A program made the translations under genes and the position numbers. The notes beneath the pieces are model-generated. The model had not been told where the DNA came from. It made no database searches and saw only the letters and a program-made list of their open reading frames with translations. Positions 17,670 through 25,832 of a DNA stretch of 64,000 nt are shown one piece after another. Each line of letters opens with the position of its first letter. The first letter of the stretch is position 1. The stretch is from assembly GCA_019637815.1 (NCBI GenBank), contig JAHBUZ010000008.1, forward strand, positions 1 through 64,000, given 5' to 3'. This stretch comes from Chloroflexota bacterium. Its GTDB lineage: Bacteria; Chloroflexota; Limnocylindria; Limnocylindrales; CSP1-4.

Positions 17670-18419
17670 ATGGCCGACCCGGTCTTCGAACGGTACAAGG
17701 AAGCCCTGAAGCAGGGCCATGTCGCCATGCTCAAGGGCCGTCACAAGGACGCCCTCGCGCACTACCAGGAGGCGGCGACCCTCGCGGACCATCGCCCGCT
17801 GCCCTTCGTGAGCATGGGCGCGGTGCTGCTCCAGATGGGCCGCGCCCAGGAGGCCATCGCGGCCTATGACCAGGCGCTCGCCCGGGCGCCCACGGACCCC
17901 CAGGCGCTCGCCGGCAAGGCATCGGCGCTCCTGGCCGCCGGCAAGCGCACCGAATCGGCGGACCTCGCCCAGCAGGTCGCCCAGCTGGAGGCGGAGCAGG
18001 CTCGACAGCGTGCCGAGCAGCGCGCGTCCGCCCAGGCTGCCGCGTGGACCGGTGGGCCGGAGCGGCTCCTCGCGTCCGCGGAGGCCGCCCGACGTGAGGG
18101 CCAGGGGGACCAGGCGATCCAGGGGTTCGTGGCCGCGGCGGTCGGGTACCAGCAGCAGGGCCAGCTGGATGCTGCGCTCGATGCCTGTCATCGCGCACTC
18201 GGCGTCTCGCTCGGTGCGCCACCCGCACATCTCCAGATGGCCCGCATCTACTTCCAGCGTGGCTGGCGCGACCGGGGGGTGGAGCGGCTGCTGCTCCTGG
18301 CACGGTTGCTGACGCTCGTGGACGACCCCGCGACCCGCGACGGGGTGCGTGAGCTGGCGCGGACCCACCAGGCCACCGAGTCACGACTCGCGGTGCTCGC
18401 CGCGGGGAACGTCATCTGA
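17670..18419 (+). CDS. tetratricopeptide-repeat protein
   Basis: 249 residues of alpha-helical repeats. TPR units are visible around residues 9-42 ('GHVAMLKGRHKDALAHYQEA'), 43-76 ('LLQMGRAQEAIAAYDQALAR') and 77-110, and again at 150-215 ('YQQQGQLDAALDACHRAL'). A Gln/Ala/Glu-rich linker lies between. No signal peptide or membrane segment, so a cytosolic scaffold is likely. Specific partner unknown. Starts its own transcript after the rplM-rpsI operon. Confidence 0.8.
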   Translation: MADPVFERYKEALKQGHVAMLKGRHKDALAHYQEAATLADHRPLPFVSMGAVLLQMGRAQEAIAAYDQALARAPTDPQALAGKASALLAAGKRTESADLAQQVAQLEAEQARQRAEQRASAQAAAWTGGPERLLASAEAARREGQGDQAIQGFVAAAVGYQQQGQLDAALDACHRALGVSLGAPPAHLQMARIYFQRGWRDRGVERLLLLARLLTLVDDPATRDGVRELARTHQATESRLAVLAAGNVI

Positions 18420-18469
18420 TGGACCACGCGCGCATGCCGGCAGGGAGCGCCCGCCCGGCCGATCGCTAG
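18419..18469 (+). other. 16-codon ORF coupled to the TPR gene stop
   Basis: ATG overlaps the stop of the TPR gene (TGATG). The ORF ends in TAG 12 nt before cdaA, so it is not coupled downstream. Its first codons (MDHAR) faintly resemble the CdaA start (MDQLR), 11 of 15 bases. Weak evidence for function. Confidence 0.15.
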
Positions 18470-18481
18470 GGCCGCCCGGTC

Positions 18482-19555
18482 ATGGACCAGCTGCGTGACC
18501 TGGTCGGCGGGACCACCATCGAGCCCACCGCGGTGCTCGACATCGCCCTCACCGCGCTCCTCATCTACGGGCTCTTCAGCCTCATCCAGGGCACCCGTGC
18601 GGTGCGCCTGGTCATCGGCGCGATCGTGCTGTACGCGGTCTACGCGGTCGCCCAGCTGCTGGACCTGCGGCTGCTCTCGGGCATCCTCGAGACGGGCGCC
18701 GTGGTCGGCCTCCTCGCCCTCGTGGTCATCTTCCAGCCGGAGCTCCGACGCGCGCTCGAGCGCATCGGCCGGGTCGGATCGATGGGCTGGGCGTTCTCCG
18801 CGTCCGGCGCGGACGGCCAGGCCGAGCGACTCGCGCGCACCATCGCCCGGACGGCGGCGGGTCTCGCGACGCGGCGCGTGGGGGCGCTCGTCGTCATCGA
18901 GCGGGACACGGGCCTGGAGGACGCGGCCGAGACGGGCGTGATGCTCCACGCCGACCTCTCGGAGGAGCTGCTCGACTCCATCTTCATGCCCCGCGGCGCG
19001 CTCCATGATGGCGCGGTCATCGTGCGCGGCGACCGGATCCTCGCCGCGGGCGCGGTGCTGCCGCTCTCGGAGATCTCGGTCCAGCAACAGCGCTACGGCA
19101 CGCGGCATCGGGCCGCCATCGGCATCACGGAGCAGACCGATGCGGTGGTCGTGGTGGTCAGCGAGGAGACGGGCGGCATGAGCCTTGTCGAGCGCGGACG
19201 GGTCATCCGTGACCTGGACGAGGAGCGGCTGCGGACCGGCCTCGTGGCACTCCTGCGACCGACGGGTGGTGCGCACCGGGCGGCGGCGGGCATCTCCGCG
19301 CTCGGCGCGCCGTTCGCGCGCGGCAAGCGACCACGGGTGCTGCGGCGTCGCTCGGATCGGCGACCGACGAACAGCCCGGCCGCGGCTGCGGCGCCGGCCC
19401 AGGCCACCACGTCGGGCGCGCCAGCCACCACGTCGGGCGCGCCGGCCCCGGTCATGGCGGCGGGCACGGCATCGGCCCCGACCGTCGCGACACCGGGCGC
19501 CGCCTCCCCGCCGTCGGGCGTCCCGCCCGGCGATCCCGTGGTGCCGCCCACATGA
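18482..19555 (+). CDS. cdaA: diadenylate cyclase CdaA
   Basis: Makes cyclic di-AMP from two ATP at the membrane. 357 residues: three hydrophobic segments at about 18-36, 41-60 and 69-85, then the DAC domain with the catalytic Asp176-Gly-Ala178 ('RGALHDGAVIV') and Arg208-His-Arg210 ('GTRHRAAIG'). The last ~90 residues are a Pro/Ala/Thr low-complexity tail, longer than in CdaA of Firmicutes. Its stop overlaps cdaR (ATGA), and glmM follows, as in the conserved cdaA-cdaR-glmM operon. Confidence 0.95.
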   Translation: MDQLRDLVGGTTIEPTAVLDIALTALLIYGLFSLIQGTRAVRLVIGAIVLYAVYAVAQLLDLRLLSGILETGAVVGLLALVVIFQPELRRALERIGRVGSMGWAFSASGADGQAERLARTIARTAAGLATRRVGALVVIERDTGLEDAAETGVMLHADLSEELLDSIFMPRGALHDGAVIVRGDRILAAGAVLPLSEISVQQQRYGTRHRAAIGITEQTDAVVVVVSEETGGMSLVERGRVIRDLDEERLRTGLVALLRPTGGAHRAAAGISALGAPFARGKRPRVLRRRSDRRPTNSPAAAAAPAQATTSGAPATTSGAPAPVMAAGTASAPTVATPGAASPPSGVPPGDPVVPPT

Positions 19556-20913
19556 GGCGCTGGATCGACCTGCTCCTGAGCGACTGGCCGCTCAAGCTCG
19601 GCGCCATCGGGCTCGCGCTCGTGCTGTACGGCGGCGTGACCCTCTCTGATAACGACCGGAGCTGGCCCGGTGATGTGCCCATCGAGATCCTCGACCCGCC
19701 CCAGGGCGGCGCGGTGCTGGACCTGCCGGGCTCGGTCACCAACATCCGGTATCGGGCGCCCATCGAGGCGGCCGTGGCGCTCGCCAACGGCTCGTTCACC
19801 GCGTCGGTGGACCTGGGTCACGTGACACCGGCGGCAGGCGCCCCGGCCGTGACGGTGCCGGTCCGGGTGACCGCGCTCGATCCGCGCGTCCAGGTCGTGG
19901 ACTTCACGCCCCGCTCGGTGAGTTTGCGCGTGGACCAGGTCGTGACGCGGCCGATGACGGTCACCGTGGACCGTGGCACGGTCCCACCGGGGCTCGCGCT
20001 GGGGCCACCGGTCGTCAGCCCGTCCACGGCCATCCTGCGGGGCGCCAGCTCCCGGGTCGCCGCGGTCCAGTCGGTGGTGGCGCGGGTCGCGGTCGACGCG
20101 AGCGGTCTCAACGTGGAGCAGGACGTGGACCTCGAGGCGATCGACGACACGGGCGCGCCCGTGCCGGGCATCGAGATCCTGCCCCAGGGCGTGCACGTGA
20201 GCATCGAGGTCGCCCGGGAGCTGGGCTATGTGACCCTGCCCGTCGTGCCGACGCTGACCGGTCAGGTCGCATCGGGATATCGGCTCACGAGCGTGACGGT
20301 GCAGCCGACCACGCTCACCGTGAGCGGCGAGGTCGCCACCGTCTCGGCGCTCACGTCGGTCACCACCGAGCCCATCGACATCACCGGGCTCACGGGCCCG
20401 ACCGAGGTGCCCGCGGTGCCCCGGCTGCCCGAGGACGTGACCGCGGTCGGCAGCGCGAACCTGCTCGTGACGCTGGTCGTCGAGGCGGATGTCGGCTCAC
20501 GGACCATCGCGGCGGGTATCCGTGTCGACGGTGCACGACGCAACCGGGTCTACACCCCGTCGACGCCGAGTGTGCTCGTCACCCTCGCCGGGCCGCTCCC
20601 CGCGCTCGACACCCTCGACCCCGCTACCATCGTGGCTCGGATCGATGTCGCCGGGCTGGGCTCCGGCACGCATGAGGTGGATGTGACGGTCGAGGCCATC
20701 GAGGGGCTCCAGGTGCTCGGCGTGGCACCCGCATCCATCCGGGTCCAGGTGGCGGCCGCGCCGACCCCGTCGCCCGTGGCGAGCAGCGTGCCCAGCGTCA
20801 CCGTGCCGGCCACGATGCCGCCCTCGGAGGTGCCCAGCGCGCCGGCCGGCGAAAGCCCGGCCCCCGCCGAGGCGCCCACGCCCGAGCCGCTGTCCTCCCT
20901 GGACGCGCCGTGA
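19552..20913 (+). CDS. cdaR: YbbR-domain regulator CdaR
   Basis: Membrane-anchored regulator of CdaA. 453 residues: an N-terminal transmembrane anchor (about 13-31, 'PLKLGAIGLALVLYGGV'), then extracellular beta-rich YbbR repeats. Repeated blocks such as 'VRVTALDPRVQVVDFTPRSV', 'LTVSGEVATVSALTSVTTEP' and 'VLGVAPASIRVQV' show at least four units. A Pro/Ser/Ala tail ends the protein. Overlaps cdaA and, with GTGA, glmM. Confidence 0.88.
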   Translation: MRRWIDLLLSDWPLKLGAIGLALVLYGGVTLSDNDRSWPGDVPIEILDPPQGGAVLDLPGSVTNIRYRAPIEAAVALANGSFTASVDLGHVTPAAGAPAVTVPVRVTALDPRVQVVDFTPRSVSLRVDQVVTRPMTVTVDRGTVPPGLALGPPVVSPSTAILRGASSRVAAVQSVVARVAVDASGLNVEQDVDLEAIDDTGAPVPGIEILPQGVHVSIEVARELGYVTLPVVPTLTGQVASGYRLTSVTVQPTTLTVSGEVATVSALTSVTTEPIDITGLTGPTEVPAVPRLPEDVTAVGSANLLVTLVVEADVGSRTIAAGIRVDGARRNRVYTPSTPSVLVTLAGPLPALDTLDPATIVARIDVAGLGSGTHEVDVTVEAIEGLQVLGVAPASIRVQVAAAPTPSPVASSVPSVTVPATMPPSEVPSAPAGESPAPAEAPTPEPLSSLDAP

Positions 20914-22250
20914 CCCGGCTGTTCGGCACGGACGGCATCCGGGGCATCGCCAACGTCGACCTCAAGCCGACCCTTGCCTACGCGCTCGGGCGGGCCACCG
21001 CGGTCCAGCTGCTCACCGGCCGCGGGCCGCTGCTCGTGGGCCAGGACACGCGTCGGTCGGGGGACATGCTGGTCGCCGGGCTCGTGGCGGGCGCCACCTC
21101 GATGGGGGCGGACGTGCATCGCCTCGGCATCTGTCCCACGCCCGCACTCTCGTTCGTGACCGGGGAGCTGGACTACGCGGCGGGTGTCATGGTCTCCGCC
21201 TCCCACAACCCCGCCGATGACAATGGCCTCAAGGTGCTCGACGCGGCGGGCATGAAGCTCGACGAGCGCGCCGAGGACGAGCTGGAGGCGCTGCTCTGGC
21301 GGGCGGATGAGCTGCCCAGCCCCACGAACGCCGAGCTGGGCCGGGACATCGACGCCCGCGCAGGTCTCGACCGGTATCGGGCGCATCGGCTGGGTCTCGC
21401 CGCGCAGGCGAAGGGCGACGTGCGGGTGGTGCTCGACTGTGCGAACGGATCGGCGGGCCCGGTCGCGCCGGACATCCTCGCAGCCACGGGTGCCCGGGTG
21501 AGCGTCCATTTCGCGAGTCCGGACGGTGTGAACATCAACCTCGGCTGTGGTGCCACGGCCCCCGGTGCGCTCGCAGCCATGGTCGCCGCGGAGGGGGCGG
21601 ACGTGGGGTTCGCGCTCGATGGTGACGCGGATCGCTGCGTAGCCATCGACGAGTTGGGCCAGGTCGTGGACGGTGACCAGCTGCTGGGCATCGTGGCGCT
21701 CGATCGGCTGGCGCGTGGCGCGCTCAGCGCTGCCACGCTCGTGGTGAGCGTGCTCTCGAACGGCGGACTGGCCGCGGTCGTGGAGCGCGCCGGCGGCCGC
21801 GTGCAGCGCACCCGCGTGGGTGACAAGTACATCCTCGACGCGATGCTGGTCTCGGGTGCCGGCGTGGGTGGCGAGAAGAGCGGCCACGTCATCATCCGGG
21901 AGCACAGCACGAGCGGTGACGGCATCGTCACCGCGCTCGAGGTGCTGTCCATCATGGCCCGCACGGGCCGGCGACTCTCGGAGCTCGCCCGGGACGTGCC
22001 CCTGTTCCCGCAGCAGCAGCGGGCGGTGCCGGTGCGCTTCAAGGACCAGTGGGAGGCAGACCCGGAGCTGGTCGCGGCGGTGCGTGACGCGGAGACCGAG
22101 CTGACCGGTCGAGGGCGCGTCCTGGTGCGGCCATCGGGCACCGAGCCGGCGCTGCGTATCATGGTCGAGGGAGAGGACGCATCACGGGTCCTGGAGCTCG
22201 CCGATGCGCTCGCATCGCTCGCCGCGAACCGACTCAACCAGCCCACCTGA
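20910..22250 (+). CDS. glmM: phosphoglucosamine mutase
   Basis: Converts glucosamine-6-P to glucosamine-1-P for UDP-GlcNAc. 446 residues: 'LFGTDGIRGIANVDLKP' at the N-terminus, active-site phosphoserine in 'MVSASHNPADDNGLKV' (Ser98), metal loop 'LDGDADRC' and the C-terminal 'VRPSGTEPALRIMVEG'. GTG start overlapping the cdaR stop. GlmM is a known direct partner and inhibitor of CdaA in Firmicutes, consistent with this order. Confidence 0.97.
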   Translation: MTRLFGTDGIRGIANVDLKPTLAYALGRATAVQLLTGRGPLLVGQDTRRSGDMLVAGLVAGATSMGADVHRLGICPTPALSFVTGELDYAAGVMVSASHNPADDNGLKVLDAAGMKLDERAEDELEALLWRADELPSPTNAELGRDIDARAGLDRYRAHRLGLAAQAKGDVRVVLDCANGSAGPVAPDILAATGARVSVHFASPDGVNINLGCGATAPGALAAMVAAEGADVGFALDGDADRCVAIDELGQVVDGDQLLGIVALDRLARGALSAATLVVSVLSNGGLAAVVERAGGRVQRTRVGDKYILDAMLVSGAGVGGEKSGHVIIREHSTSGDGIVTALEVLSIMARTGRRLSELARDVPLFPQQQRAVPVRFKDQWEADPELVAAVRDAETELTGRGRVLVRPSGTEPALRIMVEGEDASRVLELADALASLAANRLNQPT

Positions 22251-22268
22251 CCCAGGGAGGTCCGCCGG

Positions 22269-24095
22269 ATGTGTGGCATCGTCGGATACATCGGGCCCCG
22301 TGACGCGGCGCCCATCCTGCTCGAGGGCCTGTCACGGCTGGAGTACCGAGGCTATGACTCGGCGGGCATCGCGCTCGTCACGGGCGCCGGCGAGCTGTTC
22401 GTGGAGAAGCGGGCCGGCAAGCTCGCCAACCTGCGCACGGCGCTCGTCGATGCGACCCCCGCGGCGGCGGTCGGTCTCGCCCACACGCGCTGGGCGACCC
22501 ATGGCCGCCCGAACGACCTGAACGCCCACCCCCACGTCGACTGCACGGGCGCCATCACGGTCATCCACAACGGCATCATCGAGGACTTCCGGGAGCTCCG
22601 GGACGGGCTCCTGGCGCGCGGCCACGCGTTCGACTCGGAGACCGACACGGAGGTCATCGCGCACCTCGTGGAGGAGGCGTACGCGGGTGACATCGCTGAC
22701 GCGGTGCGCATCGCGCTGCGCCAGGTCCGTGGCGCGTACGCCGTGGCGGTGCTCCATCGGGACGAGCCCGACCGGCTGGTGGGGGCGCGTCATGACGTGC
22801 CGCTCATCGTGGGTCTGGGCGAGGGCGAGAACCTGCTTGCCTCCGATGTCGCCGCGGTGCTCGCCCACACGCGCCGGGTGGTGTTCCTCGACGAAGGTGA
22901 CGTGGCGGACCTGCATGCGGGCGCCGTGCGCATCACGGACCTCGAGGGTCGGCTGGTGGACCGGCCGGTGCACCGCATCGAGTGGTCGGTCGAGTCCGCC
23001 GAGAAGGGCGGCTACGAGCACTTCATGGCCAAGGAGATGCACGAGCAGCCGATGGCCATCCGCTCGGCCATCGCGGGCCGGCTCCACGAGGACGAGCTGC
23101 GGCTCGACGAGCTGGCGCCCGTCGCCGATGCCATCCGGGCGGCCGACCGGGTCGAGCTGATCGCCTGCGGCAGCGCCGCGTACGCCTCGGCCATCGGTGC
23201 CCGGCTCATCGAGGAGTGGGCCGGGATCCCGGCTCGCTGGGACATCGGCTCCGAGTTCCGCTACGGGCCGCCGCCGCTGGATGCCCGGACCCTCGTCATC
23301 GCGGTCACCCAGTCGGGCGAGACGGCCGACACCATCGCCCCGGTGCGCATGGCACGTGCGGCGGGCTGCCCCGTGATCGCGGTCACCAACACGGTCGGCT
23401 CCGCCATCACCCGCGAGTCGGACGCGGTGCTGTTCCTCCAGGCCGGGCCGGAGATCGCGGTCGTGGCGACCAAGACGTTCACGACCCAGGTGACCACGCT
23501 CGTGCTGCTCGCGGCGGCCATCGCGAAGCTGCGCGGCCGACTGACCCCCGAGCACGAGGCCGATCTGGTACGAGCCCTGCGGGCGCTGCCCGACCAGGCC
23601 GCTGAGGCGCTCGAGCTGGCAGCACCTGCCGCGGCCCTCGCGCGACGCTACGTGAACTCGCGCGGCTTCATGTTCGTGGGCCGCGGTGTGACGTATCCCG
23701 TGGCGCTCGAGGGCGCGCTCAAGCTCAAGGAGGTGAGCTACGTCCACGCCGAGGGGTATGCCGCCGGCGAGCTGAAGCACGGCCCCATCTCGCTGCTCGA
23801 TGCGGAGGTGCCGCTCGTCGCGATCGCGACCCGATCGGTGCTCCAGGAGAAGCTCATCAGCAACGTGATGGAGGGCCGGGCGCGCGATGCGCGGGTGCTC
23901 ATGGTGGCGACGCGTGGCGACGAGGCCATCCGGGAGTTCGCGGATGACATCCTGTGGGTGCCAGACACGATCGAGGCGCTGAGCCCCATCCTGGCCATCA
24001 TCCCGCTCCAGCTGTTCGCGTATCACACGGCGGTGGCTCGGGGCACGGACGTGGACCAGCCCCGCAACCTCGCCAAGAGCGTCACGGTCGAATGA
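22269..24095 (+). CDS. glmS: glutamine-fructose-6-phosphate aminotransferase
   Basis: First step of hexosamine synthesis: fructose-6-P + Gln to glucosamine-6-P. 608 residues. Class II glutaminase with Cys2 nucleophile ('MCGIVGYIGPRDAAPILLEG'), then two SIS domains ('VELIACGSAAYASAIGA' and 'RGVTYPVALEGALKLKEVSY') and the C-terminal 'DQPRNLAKSVTVE'. GGGAGG precedes the ATG. Only 18 nt separate it from glmM, so there is no room for a glmS ribozyme. Its C-terminal codons are copied 65 bp downstream. Confidence 0.97.
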   Translation: MCGIVGYIGPRDAAPILLEGLSRLEYRGYDSAGIALVTGAGELFVEKRAGKLANLRTALVDATPAAAVGLAHTRWATHGRPNDLNAHPHVDCTGAITVIHNGIIEDFRELRDGLLARGHAFDSETDTEVIAHLVEEAYAGDIADAVRIALRQVRGAYAVAVLHRDEPDRLVGARHDVPLIVGLGEGENLLASDVAAVLAHTRRVVFLDEGDVADLHAGAVRITDLEGRLVDRPVHRIEWSVESAEKGGYEHFMAKEMHEQPMAIRSAIAGRLHEDELRLDELAPVADAIRAADRVELIACGSAAYASAIGARLIEEWAGIPARWDIGSEFRYGPPPLDARTLVIAVTQSGETADTIAPVRMARAAGCPVIAVTNTVGSAITRESDAVLFLQAGPEIAVVATKTFTTQVTTLVLLAAAIAKLRGRLTPEHEADLVRALRALPDQAAEALELAAPAAALARRYVNSRGFMFVGRGVTYPVALEGALKLKEVSYVHAEGYAAGELKHGPISLLDAEVPLVAIATRSVLQEKLISNVMEGRARDARVLMVATRGDEAIREFADDILWVPDTIEALSPILAIIPLQLFAYHTAVARGTDVDQPRNLAKSVTVE

Positions 24096-24162
24096 GCCTG
24101 ACACGCACCGAGGTCCCGGCACGCACCCGCGACCTCGCCAGGAGCGTCACGGTCGGATGAGC
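24061..24162 (+). repeat. direct repeat of the glmS 3' end (two copies, 65 bp apart)
   Basis: Positions 24,061-24,097 and 24,126-24,162 match at 34 of 37 bases, including stop and start (ATGA). All three differences are A in glmS and G in the copy. Confidence 0.93.
24092..24160 (+). CDS. 22-codon mini-ORF copying the GlmS C-terminus
   Basis: ATG overlaps the glmS stop (ATGA). The 22-residue product starts MSLTRTEVPA and ends RDLARSVTVG, against GlmS RNLAKSVTVE. The TGA overlaps a further ATG (ATGA) opening a 9-codon ORF whose stop overlaps acpS (TGATG at 24,184-24,188). This gives an unbroken chain of stop/start overlaps from glmS to acpS. No Shine-Dalgarno; expression would rely on reinitiation. 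Confidence 0.4.
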   Translation: MSLTRTEVPARTRDLARSVTVG

Positions 24163-24186
24163 GCGACGGGGCGGCCGCGCGCCTGA
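24157..24186 (+). other. 9-codon ORF bridging the mini-ORF to acpS
   Basis: ATG overlaps the stop of the 22-codon ORF (ATGA); TGA overlaps the acpS ATG (TGATG). Product MSATGRPRA. Too short to judge alone; listed because both ends are overlaps. Confidence 0.2.
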
Positions 24187-24755
24187 TGGACGCGCCGCCG
24201 GGCACCACCGAGCTGGGTATCGACATCATCCGCGTCGAGCGCATCAAGGACGCGCTCGCCCGGTTCGGTGATCGGTTCCCGAAACGCATCCTCACCGACG
24301 CCGAGCACGCCTATGTCCGGAACCGGCCGGAGAACCTCGCGGGACGCTGGGCCGCCAAGGAGGCCGTGAGCAAGGTGCTCGGTCTCGGTGTCCGGGGTGT
24401 CGGCTGGCGTGAGATCGAGATCGTGCGCCTGCCCACGGGTCAGCCCACGGTCCGGCTCCACGATCGGGCCCAGGTGCGAGCGGACCAGCTGGGCATGGAG
24501 CGCATCGCGGTGTCCATCAGCCACGAACGCGAGTACGCGATCGCCATCGCGTTCGGCATCCGGACCCAGGGCGGCACCTTCGTGTTCCCGGTGGATATCG
24601 AGGCGCGACTGGACGACCGGGAGCGGCAGCTCATGGCGCGCATCCGACGGCTGCGGGACCTGGAGCAGGGCGGCTCGGCGACCTCGGTGGCACGGTCCGA
24701 TGACGAGGGCCCTGGCACCGGCGCCACGGAGGACGAGCCGGGGTCCGATCGATGA
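24186..24755 (+). CDS. acpS: holo-[acyl-carrier-protein] synthase with C-terminal extension
   Basis: Transfers 4'-phosphopantetheine from CoA to acyl carrier protein. 189 residues; the core (1-125) has 'ELGIDIIRVERIKDALARFG' with the metal-binding Asp13, and 'LAGRWAAKEAVSKVLGLG' with Glu59, then 'IAVSISHEREYAIAIAFG'. The ~60 residues after that are a charged, Asp/Glu/Arg-rich extension absent from typical AcpS. Start ATG 24186 overlaps the preceding TGA. Confidence 0.9.
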   Translation: MDAPPGTTELGIDIIRVERIKDALARFGDRFPKRILTDAEHAYVRNRPENLAGRWAAKEAVSKVLGLGVRGVGWREIEIVRLPTGQPTVRLHDRAQVRADQLGMERIAVSISHEREYAIAIAFGIRTQGGTFVFPVDIEARLDDRERQLMARIRRLRDLEQGGSATSVARSDDEGPGTGATEDEPGSDR

Positions 24756-24793
24756 TCGGTCGCTCGGGTCCGGCCGGGGCGGTCGGTCGATGA
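24752..24793 (+). other. 13-codon ORF bridging acpS and nnrD
   Basis: ATG overlaps the acpS stop and the TGA overlaps the nnrD ATG (both ATGA). Product MIGRSGPAGAVGR. Only the terminal CGATGA-type bases resemble the acpS end, so tail copying is not supported here. Confidence 0.22.
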
Positions 24794-25767
24794 CCCGTGA
24801 TCGGGTGGCTCGCCGGTCGCGTCAGCGACTCGATGCCTCCCTGGTGGCGTCGTTCCTGCCCGACCGCCCCGCGGACGGTCACAAGGGGACCTTCGGTCAT
24901 GTGCTCGCGGTGGCCGGCTCGCTCGAGTGGGCGGGCGCGGCGCTCCTCACGGGCACGGCCGCGCTGCGCATGGGTGCCGGACTCGCCACGCTCGCGCTGC
25001 CCGCATCGCTCCAGCCGATGCTCGTGGGCCGCGTCCCGGAGCTCATGAGCCTCGGCCTCCCGGAAACCGATCCCGGCTCGGTCGATGGTGACGCGGCGGC
25101 CCTGGTCATCGCCCGGCATGCTCATCGCGCGATGATCCTGGGTCCCGGCCTGCGGCCGGGACCGGGCACGGACCGGCTCGTGCTGCGGCTCCTGGAGGGT
25201 GCCGGCACCCCTGCGGAGCAGGGTGGTCCCGCCGCGGAGGGCGTGCCCGCGCCCGCGGTCATCGACGCGACGGCGCTGCGATCGCTCGCGGCCATCGAGG
25301 AGTGGTGGGAGCGACGTGTCCGGCTGTGCGTGGTGACACCCCACCCCGGCGAGTTCGCCCGGCTCGATGGGGCGCCCGTGGGCGCGGACGACGCTCAGCG
25401 CGAGGAGCGCGCCATCGCCGCCGCGGGTCGCTGGAGCGTGGTCGTGGTGCTCAAGGGCGCCCGTACCGTGGTGGCGGCACCGGACGGCCGGGTGGCGGTC
25501 TCGCCGGTGAGCAACCCGGCGCTGGGGACGGGCGGCACCGGGGATGTCCTGTCGGGCGTCATCGCGTCGCTGCTCGCCCAGGGCGTGCCCACGTGGGAGG
25601 CGTCCTGTCTCGGGGTGTACCTGCACGCCGCGGCAGGGGAGCGGGTCCGTGACCGGATCGGCGACGCGGGGCTGCTCGCGTCGGACCTCGTCGCGGAGCT
25701 GCCGCTCGCGCGTCGTGACCTCACACGTCGGACCGGCGACCGGCGCATCGGCTTTGCGCCCCGATGA
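24790..25767 (+). CDS. nnrD: ADP/ATP-dependent NAD(P)H-hydrate dehydratase
   Basis: Repairs hydrated NAD(P)H (ribokinase-like fold). 325 residues: 'GHKGTFGHVLAVAGSLEWAG', 'TAALRMGAGLATLALP', 'VVTPHPGEFARL' and the phosphate-binding 'NPALGTGGTGDVLSGVIASL'. The epimerase domain NnrE often fused to it is absent; it is preceded by AcpS and followed by Alr, a common neighbourhood for this enzyme. ATG 24790 overlaps the 13-codon ORF stop. Confidence 0.92.
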   Translation: MTRDRVARRSRQRLDASLVASFLPDRPADGHKGTFGHVLAVAGSLEWAGAALLTGTAALRMGAGLATLALPASLQPMLVGRVPELMSLGLPETDPGSVDGDAAALVIARHAHRAMILGPGLRPGPGTDRLVLRLLEGAGTPAEQGGPAAEGVPAPAVIDATALRSLAAIEEWWERRVRLCVVTPHPGEFARLDGAPVGADDAQREERAIAAAGRWSVVVVLKGARTVVAAPDGRVAVSPVSNPALGTGGTGDVLSGVIASLLAQGVPTWEASCLGVYLHAAAGERVRDRIGDAGLLASDLVAELPLARRDLTRRTGDRRIGFAPR

Positions 25768-25832
25768 GCCCGATGCACGACCTGGACCGTCCGCACACCC
25801 TGGCGCCTTCCGCGCCGTCGAGCCCTCGATGA
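25764..25832 (+). CDS. 22-codon mini-ORF bridging nnrD and alr
   Basis: ATG overlaps the nnrD stop (ATGA) and TGA overlaps the alr ATG (ATGA). The length is again exactly 22 codons (starts MSPMHDLDRP, ends APSSPR). Similarity to the NnrD tail (DRRIGFAPR) is weak: a shared Asp-Arg, an Ala-Pro and the final Pro-Arg. It fits the series by length and coupling more than by sequence. Confidence 0.33.
   Translation: MSPMHDLDRPHTLAPSAPSSPR

Noticed and set aside
18419-18469. Start-codon duplication of cdaA
   Set aside because: Only 11 of 15 bases match between the 16-codon ORF start and the cdaA start; easily chance.
22251-22268. glmS ribozyme
   Set aside because: Only 18 nt separate glmM and glmS, far too short for the ribozyme.
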